Origin: Nostoc sp. NMS7
GTDB lineage: Bacteria; Cyanobacteriota; Cyanobacteriia; Cyanobacteriales; Nostocaceae
Direction of reading: 5' to 3'
Length of the DNA: 46,354 nucleotides
Assembly (NCBI RefSeq): GCF_017115085.1
Contig: NZ_JABXKJ010000125.1
Span: 1 to 46,354, forward strand
Under the pieces are notes generated by a model, which saw only the letters and a list, made by a program, of their open reading frames with translations, did no database searches and was not told the origin of the DNA. Shown in pieces: positions 7,531 through 16,973 of the stretch (position 1 is its first letter; each line of letters starts with the position of its first letter). The position numbers and the translations under genes are program-made.

Positions 7531-8022
7531 CTATTCTTCCAGTAAACTTCTCAACATCCAAGCTGTCTTTTCGTGTACTTGCATCCGTTGAGTCAATAAA
7601 TCGGCGGTTGGTTCATCGTTAACTTCCTCTACCACGGGAAAAATAGACCGTGCAGTTCTGACTACGGCTTCTTGTCCTTCCACAAGTAAGCGGATCATTT
7701 CCACAGCTTTAGGAACTCCGGGAGTTTCTGGAATCGAACTCAGTTTGGCATATTCGCTGTAGGTTCCTGGTGCGGGATAGCCAAGCGCTCTAATTCTCTC
7801 GGCTATTAAATCAACTGCTAAGGCTAATTCTGTATACTGGGTTTCAAACATCAGATGTAACGTTTGGAACATTGGCCCGGTCACATTCCAATGGAAATTA
7901 TGAGTTTTCAGATACAGTGTATAAGTGTCAGCCAACAGGCGAGATAAACCCTCGGCAATTTTAGCCCGACTCGCCTCGTCAATGCCGATATTTATATTTT
8001 TGACTGTTACTTTCGATGACAT
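7531..8022 (-). CDS. dps: Dps family ferritin-like DNA-protection protein
   Basis: 163 residues, full-length Dps. The inter-subunit ferroxidase signature [20 protein letters not shown] is at residues 41-60, with His41, His44, His56 and Glu60 as likely iron ligands. Dps dodecamers oxidise Fe(II) with H2O2 and store it, protecting DNA in the cytoplasm. The short N-terminal tail (few Lys/Arg) suggests weak DNA binding. A sulfiredoxin gene lies 160 bp upstream on the same strand, separated by heptamer repeats, so a common peroxide-defence role is plausible though cotranscription is not shown. Confidence 0.95.
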   Translation of the reverse strand: MSSKVTVKNINIGIDEASRAKIAEGLSRLLADTYTLYLKTHNFHWNVTGPMFQTLHLMFETQYTELALAVDLIAERIRALGYPAPGTYSEYAKLSSIPETPGVPKAVEMIRLLVEGQEAVVRTARSIFPVVEEVNDEPTADLLTQRMQVHEKTAWMLRSLLEE

Positions 8023-8050
8023 AATTTTCTCCTAATTAGGTTATATGTAA

Positions 8051-8106
8051 TTGGGTATTGGGAATTGGGCATTGGGCATTGGGCATTGGGCATTGGGCAT
8101 TGGGCA
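8051..8106. repeat. Eight-unit heptamer tandem repeat (TTGGGCA)n
   Basis: Units TTGGGTA, TTGGGAA and then six exact TTGGGCA copies, in the intergenic region between sulfiredoxin and dps. It is followed by a pyrimidine-rich stretch of TCCCCC-type imperfect repeats (8122-8175). Confidence 0.9.
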
Positions 8107-8181
8107 TAGGTAGGTTATTCTTCCTTGTCCCCCTTGTCCCCCTCATCTCCCCCATCTCCCACATCTCCCCACTCCCATTCT

Positions 8182-8445
8182 CTATGCCAAGTGCATCTTC
8201 AAAACGCTCCGGGGTGCTTTACGGACTCTGGCTAAAACGGTTTCTTTGCCTAAACGCTGGCAAGCTTCATAGCGATGACAACCAGAAAAGCCATAATATT
8301 GTCCATCTACTTCTAGGACATCAATAGGTTCTTGCTGCCCAATCTCCGCAATCGATTCCATTAAAGCTTGCACTTTATTTGGATCGTTTACACGGGGCAA
8401 CGGCCGGTTTATCTGATTTAATGGAATTTCTTGGACTCTAACCAT
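8182..8445 (-). CDS. srx: Sulfiredoxin / ParB-like nuclease-fold protein
   Basis: About 87 residues from the ATG at 8445 (a TTG five codons earlier is an alternative). The ParB-like fold carries the sulfiredoxin signature GFSGCHRYEAC, with the catalytic cysteine in FSGCHR, and an upstream IPLNQI.RPLPR motif. Sulfiredoxin uses ATP to reduce the sulfinic acid form of 2-Cys peroxiredoxins, restoring them after peroxide stress. Length and motif fit the cyanobacterial enzyme well. It lies upstream of dps on the same strand, another peroxide-defence gene. Confidence 0.88.
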   Translation of the reverse strand: MVRVQEIPLNQINRPLPRVNDPNKVQALMESIAEIGQQEPIDVLEVDGQYYGFSGCHRYEACQRLGKETVLARVRKAPRSVLKMHLA

Positions 8446-8686
8446 AAGGAGTTTATCCAACTAGTTCTGTTTTGCGTCTCTATATAAATCATAGTCATTA
8501 TGACTTCGTTTTGCAACTATTTTGGGCAAAACTGTTAATGGTATCATTGGAGCACTCATGCGACAAAAAAACCGCGCTACAAAGCAATTGGAAAATCAGC
8601 TCCAACGCCGCATTAACGGGCACAAGACGCTCGATGACTCGCTATCGCTTTTCTACGAAACGCTCCGCGAACGCTATCAGGTAGCC

Positions 8687-10276
8687 ATGAAATTTTCGTT
8701 TTGGCGTTTTTCCCATACTGTGCTGACAATATTTTGTCTATTGGGACTAACTGCTGCATCAGGGCCTGAGAGCAACATCCAGGATAGGGAACTGAAAATT
8801 GGGATTGTGCAGCGATTTGGCGAGAAACCCACAGCGAAGCTGCAACTGGAACCCACAAAAGGCGATCGCTTAGAGCTAAAATTTAAAGTCGGCAACAAGC
8901 AGCAAATCCTGTTTACCAAGAATCCTGTAAAGCTGGAAACAGTTATGCAAGCTTTACCCCAGTCAGCAGTCGAAGAAGTAGTAGTTTTAGGCACATATCG
9001 CACCTTTGAAACTGCGGAAGACAGTGCTAATAAATGGCGTTCTCAGGGAATGAAAGTGGAAATAGCCCAGCCAGAACGCTGGCAGGTTTGGGCAAAACGA
9101 GATGTTTATAGCACTCCTTTACTGCGACGTTTGCTATTGCACAACATCCAAGCTTCTACCAAAGAAAAAGTATATCTTGATACGAAAATTCGGAAACAAG
9201 TGCCGCGAGTAAGTTGGGTGGTGGATGGTAAACGCTACAGCCCGAATGATTTGGAAATTAGCACTGATAAAAACTTGATTCGGGTGAATAAAACCGAAAA
9301 ACAAGAGTTTGCTCGTCTTTATGCTGGGCGACTGAATTTGCAGCCAAATGCCTATGGCACATACACTCTAGTTAATCAAGTACCTTTAGAAACTTATTTG
9401 CGTGGAGTTTTGCCTTACGAAATCGGCACAGATGCACCAACGGCGTCCCTGGAAGCTCAAGCAATTCTCGCCCGGACTTATGCCTTGAGAAATTTACGCA
9501 GGTTTGCCGCAGATAACTATCAGTTGTGTGCTGATACTCACTGCCAAGTTTATGATGGCTTGAATGGAGCAGCTGCCAAAACAGACCGAGCGATCGCTTC
9601 AACCAGTGGTCAAGTACTAACATATAAAAATGAACTAGTAGATGCCCTATATTCTTCTACCACTGGTGGCGTTACAGCCTTCTTCAGCGATGTTTGGAAT
9701 GGCGATGATCGTCCCTATCTGCGGCCTGTACTGGATGCTGCGACTAATTTTTGGAACTTGTCTAAGCAGAGTTTAGCAGATGAAAAGAATTTCCAAAAAT
9801 TTATTAATCGGCAACAAGGATTTAATGAAAGTAAGTGGGATATGTTTCGTTGGCACAAGGAAACCTCTTTAAAGGATATTACCAAGGACTTGCAGAAATT
9901 TTTGCAGGTGAAAAACAGTCCTGATGCCAAATTTAAGACAATTCAGGCTATGGCAGTAGTGAAGCGAAGCCAGAGTGGACGCATCCTTGAACTTGCGGTT
10001 AAAACTGATCGTAGCACCTTTGTTCTTCACAAAGATGAAGTTCGTAGTGCCTTTGCTGCTCCTAAGAGTACACTATTTTACATAGAACCCCTGAACAAAG
10101 GCAAACCCGAACTGTGGGGATACGCTTTTATTGGTGGTGGATTAGGACATGGAGTTGGCTTGAGTCAAACTGGCGCTCAAAATTTAGCTAAATTAGGTTG
10201 GTCAAGTCCAAAAATTCTCCAATTTTACTATCCAGGCACTCAGATTCAAATTCTCAGCAAAGAAACTCAACTTTAA
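8687..10276 (+). CDS. SpoIID/LytB domain protein
   Basis: 529 residues from the ATG at 8687, which begins a clear signal peptide (KFSFWRFSHTVLTIFCLLGL). The frame stays open upstream to 8522, but that stretch is repeat-derived and would bury the signal peptide. A central to C-terminal SpoIID domain (about 215-525) shows the motifs LETYLRGVLPYEIG, LEAQAILARTYAL, STTGG and GGGLGHGVGLSQTGA..LA. SpoIID proteins are peptidoglycan lytic transglycosylases or amidase enhancers that act outside the membrane. In a non-sporulating cyanobacterium a cell-wall remodelling role, for instance in septa, is likely. Confidence 0.88.
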   Translation: MKFSFWRFSHTVLTIFCLLGLTAASGPESNIQDRELKIGIVQRFGEKPTAKLQLEPTKGDRLELKFKVGNKQQILFTKNPVKLETVMQALPQSAVEEVVVLGTYRTFETAEDSANKWRSQGMKVEIAQPERWQVWAKRDVYSTPLLRRLLLHNIQASTKEKVYLDTKIRKQVPRVSWVVDGKRYSPNDLEISTDKNLIRVNKTEKQEFARLYAGRLNLQPNAYGTYTLVNQVPLETYLRGVLPYEIGTDAPTASLEAQAILARTYALRNLRRFAADNYQLCADTHCQVYDGLNGAAAKTDRAIASTSGQVLTYKNELVDALYSSTTGGVTAFFSDVWNGDDRPYLRPVLDAATNFWNLSKQSLADEKNFQKFINRQQGFNESKWDMFRWHKETSLKDITKDLQKFLQVKNSPDAKFKTIQAMAVVKRSQSGRILELAVKTDRSTFVLHKDEVRSAFAAPKSTLFYIEPLNKGKPELWGYAFIGGGLGHGVGLSQTGAQNLAKLGWSSPKILQFYYPGTQIQILSKETQL

Positions 10277-10293
10277 GCGGACTTAAAAAATCA

Positions 10294-10326
10294 AGCAGGA
10301 ACACAGTAAAATTTGTGTTCCCGCTC
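10294..10326 (+). terminator. Hairpin after the SpoIID gene
   Basis: GGAACACA (10298-10305) pairs with TGTGTTCC (10314-10321), extended by AGC/GCT on either side with single-base bulges, 18 bp after the stop codon. There is no strong T-tract, so termination is probable but not certain. Confidence 0.45.
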
Positions 10327-10466
10327 AACAGGAAATTAGGCTTTTTGTGAAAGTTGCTTTAAGAGGTACACATGGCATTTAGAGGGTGTTGACCCTAGAT
10401 GCAGTGCTTCTATTTTTTCAACATGATTAACTCTTGCAAGAGGTTTATTGTTGAGGGGCCTAACTC

Positions 10467-11342
<876 letters not shown>

Positions 11343-11351
11343 GTGAGGATC

Positions 11352-12413
11352 ATGTATAATCCAGAAGCAGCTTTGGAAAAAGCAAGAGTGGGTGTAGGTT
11401 TGGTGGGTACTGGGTATGCGGCAAAGTTTCGGGCTGAGGCATTTCTCCATGATCAGCGAATGCGATCGCATTTAGTCGCAGTTGTTGGTCATACCCCAGA
11501 AAAAACAGAAACCTTTGCCAAAGAGTACGAAATTGAAGCGTTGAGTTCTTGGCAAGAGCTAGTAGAGCGTGAAAATATAGACTTGGTGGTGATCTGCACT
11601 ATTAATCGAGATCATGGTGCGATCGCTCGTGCAGCACTCACCAACGGCAAACACGTAATTGTAGAGTATCCCCTTTCGTTGGATGTAGTCGAAGCTGAGG
11701 AACTGATTGCCTTGGCCAAAGCCCAACAAAAACTCCTCCACGTTGAACACCTGGAACTTTTGGGTGGTTTGCATCAAGCCTTAAAGCAAAACTTAGCCAA
11801 AATTGGTGAAGTGTTTTATGTTCGCTACAGCACCATCAATGCCCAGAATCCTGCACCCCGCAAATGGACTTATAACCATGAGTTGTTCGGTTTTCCCTTA
11901 ATTGGTGCCCTGTCTCGCCTACATCGTCTCACCGATTTGTTTGGTAAAGTATTTACAGTTAACTGTCACCAACGATATTGGGAAATAGAACCGGAATATT
12001 ACCAAAGCTGTTTCTGCACTAGTGACATTTGCTTTAACAGTGGACTTTTAGCCCAAGTAGTTTATGGCAAAGGCGAAAGTCTTTGGCAATCAGAACGCAA
12101 GTTTGAAGTTCACGGTGAAAAAGGTGGTTTAATTTTTGATGGCGACACAGGAATTTTCATCCAGCCAGGGGAAACAACACCTATAGAGGTTGGATCTCGC
12201 CAGGGTTTGTTCGCCAAAGACACGAGTATGGTGTTAGACCATCTTTTTGATGGCACTCCTTTGTACGTTACCCCAGAGGAGAGCTTGTATAGCCTAAAGG
12301 TTGCTGATGCTGCACAAAGAGCTGCACAGACAGGGATAACTATATTTATGAAAGATACTTTAGTTAAAGAAGTCGGAAGTCGGAAGTCGGAAGTCGGAAG
12401 TACAGTTTTGTAA
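11352..12413 (+). CDS. bvdR: Biliverdin reductase (Gfo/Idh/MocA fold)
   Basis: 353 residues from the ATG at 11352; GAGG lies 5 nt upstream (a GTG at 11343 is an alternative). A Rossmann motif (VGLVGTGYAAKFRAEAF) is at the N-terminus. The family signatures HGAIARAAL..GKHV..EYPLSL, LLHVEHLELLGG and NPAPRKWTY..E.FGFPL.GALSR follow the cyanobacterial BvdR (Synechocystis slr1784) closely as remembered. The enzyme reduces biliverdin IX-alpha to bilirubin with NAD(P)H, affecting phycobilisome pigment balance. The last 15 or so residues are encoded by a GAAGTCG tandem repeat, so the C-terminus is strain-specific. Confidence 0.85.
   Translation: MYNPEAALEKARVGVGLVGTGYAAKFRAEAFLHDQRMRSHLVAVVGHTPEKTETFAKEYEIEALSSWQELVERENIDLVVICTINRDHGAIARAALTNGKHVIVEYPLSLDVVEAEELIALAKAQQKLLHVEHLELLGGLHQALKQNLAKIGEVFYVRYSTINAQNPAPRKWTYNHELFGFPLIGALSRLHRLTDLFGKVFTVNCHQRYWEIEPEYYQSCFCTSDICFNSGLLAQVVYGKGESLWQSERKFEVHGEKGGLIFDGDTGIFIQPGETTPIEVGSRQGLFAKDTSMVLDHLFDGTPLYVTPEESLYSLKVADAAQRAAQTGITIFMKDTLVKEVGSRKSEVGSTVL
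12369..12403. repeat. GAAGTCG heptamer repeat inside the bvdR 3' end
   Basis: Four exact GAAGTCG units (12369-12396) plus a variant GAAGTAC. Because the unit is 7 bp, each copy shifts frame and the run encodes EVGSRKSEVGS. The natural bvdR stop was apparently replaced by sequence within this repeat. Confidence 0.9.
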
Positions 12414-12601
12414 CGGGAATTTAGCGCAAAGTGCGGTCTTGGGGTCTCCCCAAGAGGAGCAACTTTGCAAGACAGAACAAGACTTACATACTTACGGCTT
12501 CTCTTGTAGCCGGGGATTTAAACCAAACCGTTGTTTGTTGACAAAAGGGACTGAGTTTTACCCTTACCGAGTGTTTCTATAAAAGTTGATGAAAAAAGTT
12601 G

Positions 12602-13387
12602 ATGAAAACTGAACTAATTGTTATTTTATCCCAACGAGAATTAGACAAAATGCGTCAAGCTGGGCGTTTAGCAGCTAAACTTCTCCAACATCTGGAACCT
12701 TTCGTGAAGCCAGGGGTTAGCACTCTCGAACTCAATGATGAAGCCGAACGTTGGACGCAAGCGCATGGAGCAAAAAGCGCACCCCTTGGCTATAAGGGCT
12801 ATCCTAAGTCGATTTGCACTAGTGTAAATGAGGTAATTTGTCACGGCATTCCCAACGCCAAGCAAATTCTGAAAGAAGGTGACATCATTAATATTGATGT
12901 GACGCCGATTGTTGAGGGTTATCACGGGGATACATCTAAGACATTCTTTGTCGGTACTCCTTCCCCAACAACGAGGAAACTGGTAGAGGTGACAGAAGAG
13001 TGTTTGCGCCTGGGTATTGCTGAAGTTAAACCTGGGGGACGCATTGGGGATATTGGTGCAGCTATTCAAGAGTATGCTGAAGCAGAAGGCTTTTCTGTAG
13101 TGCGAGATTTTGTTGGACACGGCATCAGTAATATTTTCCATACTGCACCGGATGTTCCCCACTATGGCACACGCGGTAAGGGCAAGCGCCTCAGACCAGG
13201 AATGGTTTTTACTATTGAGCCAATGATTAACGAGGGTACTTACGAAGTCGAGGTTCTGGGCGACAAATGGACTGCGGTAACGCGCGATCGCAAACTTTCT
13301 GCTCAATGTGAGCATACCTTAGCTGTAACTGAAGATGGCGTTGAAATCCTCACCCTACCTGAAGGCGAGAATTACTGGGCTAGTTGA
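12602..13387 (+). CDS. map: Type I methionine aminopeptidase
   Basis: 261 residues from the ATG at 12602 (TTG immediately upstream also in frame). All five metal ligands are visible, numbered from that upstream codon as residue 1: Asp100 and Asp111 (NIDVTP..EGYHGDTSKTF), His174 (VGHGI), Glu207 (TIEPM) and Glu238 (QCEHT), plus substrate His82 (CHGIP). It removes the initiator methionine from nascent proteins in the cytosol. It lacks the N-terminal zinc-finger extension seen in some paralogues. The sequence GTTGATGAAAA is duplicated at the start, giving two closely spaced potential starts. Confidence 0.95.
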   Translation: MKTELIVILSQRELDKMRQAGRLAAKLLQHLEPFVKPGVSTLELNDEAERWTQAHGAKSAPLGYKGYPKSICTSVNEVICHGIPNAKQILKEGDIINIDVTPIVEGYHGDTSKTFFVGTPSPTTRKLVEVTEECLRLGIAEVKPGGRIGDIGAAIQEYAEAEGFSVVRDFVGHGISNIFHTAPDVPHYGTRGKGKRLRPGMVFTIEPMINEGTYEVEVLGDKWTAVTRDRKLSAQCEHTLAVTEDGVEILTLPEGENYWAS

Positions 13388-13411
13388 TTTTTCTACTACT
13401 TGATTAACATA

Positions 13412-13780
13412 ATGGTTCAAACTCTTGCTGCGGAAAATGTCACACTAGAGCAACTAATATTGCTCTATGGATTAGAGTTAGTTGATTCGGAAGAATTCTT
13501 TCGAGAGTGGCAAGATGACCTACCAGAACTGACAAGCTTAAGAATTGCAGCTATTGGATCAAATCAAGGCAGGTTACATAAATTTACGAAACTATCCGCC
13601 TTTATTAGAAAATACAGTGAACACGATTGTTTTATCGCTGGGGATCAATAAGTGCCTAAAATTACAGCCAAACACTTTTCAAACATCTTCTAAGCTCGAC
13701 TTTATCCAAAATTAAGAACTCGGTTTTCTTTATCCGGCAAAAACCCTGACTTTTTGGCAAATACTTTTTCCACGTCACAG
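13412..13780 (+). pseudogene. 5' remnant of a cyanobacterial restriction-endonuclease-like gene
   Basis: The ATG at 13412 begins MVQTLAAENVTLEQLILLYGL, followed by FFREWQDDLPELT, a start seen in cyanobacterial proteins annotated as type I restriction R-subunit-like. After about 55 codons the original pattern continues in another frame (YPPLLENTVNTIVLS, near 13596-13640). The first frame ends in an unrelated tail at 13651. So the gene is frameshifted and lacks its body. It lies 25 bp after map. Family naming is from pattern memory and modest. Confidence 0.5.
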
Positions 13781-13920
13781 ATTATCAATGAAGTTAAAAA
13801 AGTAAAAGTACTGTCCCACAAAGGTTTTAGCGATAGCGATCGCGTTGTCAAAAAATGGATAAAGTCGAGCTAAGAGCAGCAATACCTGCTCTAGTTCTGA
13901 ACCTGGAAGGAAAAATATCG

Positions 13921-14490
13921 ATGCTTTCAGCCACTATTAATACAAGTAATCTTAGCTCTGAGGCATTCATTGCTGGCTATCTGGATGATGTACGCTACGA
14001 GTTAATCGACGGAGAACTAATCGACTTGGAACCCACTGGACTTCATGAACAGGTAGCTGGGTTAATTAATCGTAAGCTCAACGTAGCAATTGATCTGCTC
14101 AACTTGCCTTGGTTTATTCCCATGAAATGCCTGATTAAACCATTAGGTCAAAATTCAGCCTTTAGACCCGATGTTGTAATTCTTGATCAGACGGCTTTGG
14201 TGAATGAGCCATTATGGAAAACTGAGCCAGTGATTACACTAGGCAATTCTGTTAAATTGGTCGTGGAGGTCGTTATTACCAATTGGCAGAATGATTATGC
14301 CCGAAAAGTGGAAGACTACGAAGCTTTAGGCATTGGGGAGTATTGGATCGCAGATTATCTAGGGCTAGGAGGCAAACGCTACATTGGCTTATCCAAACAA
14401 CCTGTAATCACGATTTATCAGTTAGTCGATGGAATTTATCAAGGACAGCAGTTTAGGGGAACAGAACGCCTCATATCCCATCTAAGTTAA
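13921..14490 (+). CDS. Uma2 family endonuclease-fold protein (DUF820)
   Basis: 189 residues from the ATG at 13921, preceded by GGAAGGAAAAA; an in-frame ATG at 13855 would add 22 atypical residues. Core motifs of the Uma2 PD-(D/E)XK fold are present: RYELIDGELI, HEQVAGLINRKL, FRPDVVILD, LVVEVV..NWQNDYARKVEDYEALGIGEYWI. The Ser or Thr usual after VVEVV is Ile here. These proteins are hugely expanded in cyanobacteria, and their biological role is unclear. It is followed closely by the RTX gene. Confidence 0.85.
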   Translation: MLSATINTSNLSSEAFIAGYLDDVRYELIDGELIDLEPTGLHEQVAGLINRKLNVAIDLLNLPWFIPMKCLIKPLGQNSAFRPDVVILDQTALVNEPLWKTEPVITLGNSVKLVVEVVITNWQNDYARKVEDYEALGIGEYWIADYLGLGGKRYIGLSKQPVITIYQLVDGIYQGQQFRGTERLISHLS

Positions 14491-14504
14491 GGACAAACAC
14501 ATTA

Positions 14505-15161
14505 ATGGTTACTTATAACGGTACGAATGGCCCTGACACTTTGATTGACTACAATCACTCCTCTTTCAGCTATATTAACTTTAGTCTAGTTACCATCAAC
14601 GGATTTGGCGGTGACGATATTATCAGTGGGCAAGATATTTTTACTTTTTATAATATCTTTGGGGGTGCTGGCAACGATCTCATCGTTGGCGGTTTGAACA
14701 ATGATGTCCTCATAGGCGATGATTTATTTGGCGGCGTTCTTGGTAACGATTACCTCGCTGGGTCGGACGGCGACGATGCCCTCTATGGGGGTGCTGGCAA
14801 TGATAAACTCATTGGGGATGCTGGCACTGATAAGCTCATTGGGGGTGCTGGCAACGATGTTTTCCTGTTCTATTCAGTTTCAGATAGTCAACCTGGTTTG
14901 TCACGAGATATTATCAAAGACTTTGTTGGAAACGGTAACTTACCCGGTGACAGAATCGATATATCTAACATAGACGCTAACACCACCATAAAAGGCGACC
15001 AAGCTTTCACTTACATTGGAACTCGCGCATTCACCGCAGCAGGTCAGATCCGTTATTCTGGAGGTATTCTCCAAGGTAACACTGATAGTAATCTAGCGGC
15101 TAATTTCGAGATTAAGCTTGAAGGATCACTACTACTAGTGGCAAGCGATATTATCGTTTAA
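14505..15161 (+). CDS. RTX-type calcium-binding protein
   Basis: 218 residues. Several nonapeptide repeats of the GGxGxDxLx type occur at about 28-120 (GGDDIISG, GGAGNDLIVGG, GSDGDDALYGGAGNDKLIGDAGTDKLIGGAGNDVF). A terminal domain like the serralysin C-terminal region (DIIKDF..G...GDRIDIS) follows. RTX proteins bind Ca2+ in a parallel beta-roll and are normally exported by type I secretion with a C-terminal signal, so no signal peptide is expected. No catalytic domain is present. It starts 15 bp after the Uma2 gene. Its C-terminal NFEIKL segment recurs in the small ORF at 15263. Confidence 0.9.
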   Translation: MVTYNGTNGPDTLIDYNHSSFSYINFSLVTINGFGGDDIISGQDIFTFYNIFGGAGNDLIVGGLNNDVLIGDDLFGGVLGNDYLAGSDGDDALYGGAGNDKLIGDAGTDKLIGGAGNDVFLFYSVSDSQPGLSRDIIKDFVGNGNLPGDRIDISNIDANTTIKGDQAFTYIGTRAFTAAGQIRYSGGILQGNTDSNLAANFEIKLEGSLLLVASDIIV

Positions 15162-15164
15162 TAG

Positions 15165-15252
15165 ACTTCTTGCAAAATTCCTTAATACCCCCACTTCTAA
15201 AAGCAAATTCTTAAGAGTGGGGTTCTTATTTTTGATTTCTGCAAGAAGTAAA
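15165..15252. repeat. MITE-like element or terminator with ACTTCTTGCA terminal repeats
   Basis: ACTTCTTGCA (about 15166) and its exact complement TGCAAGAAGT (about 15240) bound an 85-bp segment. Inside it is a second hairpin (CCCCACTTCT ... AGAGTGGGG) followed by TTCTTATTTTT. The inner hairpin could terminate the RTX transcript on the plus strand; the outer pair suggests a mobile repeat unit. Confidence 0.55.
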
Positions 15253-15262
15253 CAGAAGTACA

Positions 15263-15397
15263 GTGGAGTTGACCGAAAAAGAAATGCGGGCAGTTTGGGG
15301 TGGTGAATATACTGTCAATATTATAACCTTGGCGGTAAACTTTGAGATTAAGCTAGATACTCTGGACTTAGCTACATCCGATTTTGCACCTTATTAG
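15263..15397 (+). CDS. 44-residue leader-like peptide with an RTX-derived tail
   Basis: GTG start; the product begins MELTEKEMRAVWGGEY, resembling double-glycine leader peptides of bacteriocin-like precursors (LT..E...V.GG). The rest, beginning TVNIITLAVNFEIKL, contains a segment similar in protein and DNA (GCGGxAA..TT.GAGATTAAGCT) to the C-terminus of the RTX protein at 14505. It therefore looks like a leader fused to a duplicated RTX tail. The reading frame is intact, but expression is unproven and no RBS stands out. No peptidase-ABC transporter is in the window. Confidence 0.45.
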   Translation: MELTEKEMRAVWGGEYTVNIITLAVNFEIKLDTLDLATSDFAPY

Positions 15398-15437
15398 TTA
15401 AAGGTAATCTAAAATCTCAAATCCAAAATTGGTATAA

Positions 15438-16790
15438 TTATTTTCCCAACTTATTGGGAATACCTTCACAACCACCAGGAATAGTACCTCTGGTTTTTTC
15501 GCCCCCCCAAGTGCAACAGTAGCAACGTGCAGACTCAGACATCCGTTGCACATTCGTAAAATCGGCATTTTCCACTACAGCGCCAGTGTGTTCGCCGGTT
15601 TCATAATCTGGTGCTTGGGTGCGACTGCGGGGTGATGCGTTGTCCACTACACCGTAAAATAGGCGAATCCCGTTGAGATCAGCACCACTGAGATTAGTAT
15701 TGTATAAAATTGTGCAAGAGAAGTTGGCTTTTACTAAGTCACAATTCTCCAAATTAGCGCGGACAAGATTAGCTTCGCTGAGGTCAGTCCAACGCAAATC
15801 AGTACCAGAAAGGTCTGCTCCCGCTAGCATTACGCCTAAATCAATCACACGCACACCTTCTAGGCGATCTTCTGCATATCCACCACTCCCGTCGAGAATG
15901 GGGCGACCTAATCGTTGATCGCGTTTTAGGGGTGACAGCAACTTGGAACGTGAGAGAAAGCGGAGAATTTTCGCTTTACCACTGCCATCAACACTACTTA
16001 AAATTGCCGCCGTGCGTCCTTCAGCGATCGCTCTTTCTTGAGGCCAATCTTCTAATAATCCTTCTTCATCTAATACTAAGTCTGAAACGCCTTGGAAATA
16101 GGAATCAATCGTCTGTTGCTGGGTAATAATGTTTTGCTGAACTGTTAGCAGGTTTTGCTGAATTGTCAAGTCTTTGGAAATTACATATTGTCGCCACGCC
16201 ACGTAAACAGCAATAACCGCAATGAAAATTTGCCCCAAAGCGCCAAACCATTCTGCAAGGGTTCCAGCAATTTCCCAGTTAATTTGGTGTCCCCAAACAA
16301 CCAAGCGATCGCCTACACCTGTGAATCTGATCAAGCCGATGATCGCTACTATTAGTCCCAAAAAGGCCACAATCAGCGTGCGTTCTTGGGGTGAAAACCA
16401 CTCGGTTAAAACTTTTTGCAACCAAGGCAATAATATCGCTAGGGATAACAGCAAAGTGATTGCGGTTCCGATAATGCCGATGATCCTGTTATTGAGGATA
16501 ACTCCAATAAAAGTGATGGCGATCGCTACGAGGATGATCAATAATACCCTCGGCTTAACGGTGAATTGGTTGCTAGTGGGTTGCTTGAAGTCAGAACGGG
16601 CTTGTTTGAGAGCAATTGTATGTTGGGGAGATTGCAAAGATGCGATCGCTGCTAGGGCTTGTTGTGTCGCTAGTACTTCTGAGCTTAAGTTCTTCTTAGT
16701 TGCACTCCCGTCAAAGTTATCTGGTTGCAAGTCATTTTCGGGGGCTGGTTCTGGGGTTGGTAGATTAGAAGAATTGGATTCAATCGTCAT
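15438..16790 (-). CDS. Pentapeptide-repeat membrane protein
   Basis: 450 residues. The N-terminal 75 residues are hydrophilic. Four hydrophobic segments follow between about 82 and 200 (VLLIILVAIAITFIGVIL, IIGTAITLLLSLAILLPWL, TLIVAFLGLIVAIIGLI, IFIAVIAVYVAW). A coiled-coil stretch (T.QQNLLTVQQNIITQQQ) comes next, then A(D/N)LxxxxL pentapeptide repeats at about 325-375 (LAGADLSGTDLRWTDLSEANLVRANLENCDLVKANF). The C-terminal tail is cysteine-rich (CYCCTWGG). Similar membrane-anchored pentapeptide proteins are common in Nostocales; function unknown. Confidence 0.85.
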   Translation of the reverse strand: MTIESNSSNLPTPEPAPENDLQPDNFDGSATKKNLSSEVLATQQALAAIASLQSPQHTIALKQARSDFKQPTSNQFTVKPRVLLIILVAIAITFIGVILNNRIIGIIGTAITLLLSLAILLPWLQKVLTEWFSPQERTLIVAFLGLIVAIIGLIRFTGVGDRLVVWGHQINWEIAGTLAEWFGALGQIFIAVIAVYVAWRQYVISKDLTIQQNLLTVQQNIITQQQTIDSYFQGVSDLVLDEEGLLEDWPQERAIAEGRTAAILSSVDGSGKAKILRFLSRSKLLSPLKRDQRLGRPILDGSGGYAEDRLEGVRVIDLGVMLAGADLSGTDLRWTDLSEANLVRANLENCDLVKANFSCTILYNTNLSGADLNGIRLFYGVVDNASPRSRTQAPDYETGEHTGAVVENADFTNVQRMSESARCYCCTWGGEKTRGTIPGGCEGIPNKLGK

Positions 16791-16973
16791 GTTTTCTATT
16801 TTGCCCCAGCAGATTCAATTCAACATCTGTTTTATCAGAAATTGCACTAAGCCAAAGACCTGTATTCCATGCGAGTGAGAAACCTCACAGCAGTTCATCT
16901 GTATTACTTAAGTAGAAGCTAGTACTGGCAAGCGTTTTTTCATCACCTTTTTTGTTCCCGTCTGCCCTGTACT

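Noticed and set aside
8051..8106. Regular repeat that might suggest a CRISPR array
   Set aside because: Direct heptamers without spacers; typical cyanobacterial short tandem repeats.
12668..13315. 215-codon minus-strand frame opposite methionine aminopeptidase
   Set aside because: Shadow of map, whose catalytic residues are all in the plus frame.
16222..16878. 218-codon plus-strand frame opposite the pentapeptide-repeat protein
   Set aside because: Antisense shadow; the minus strand shows membrane segments and clear pentapeptide repeats.
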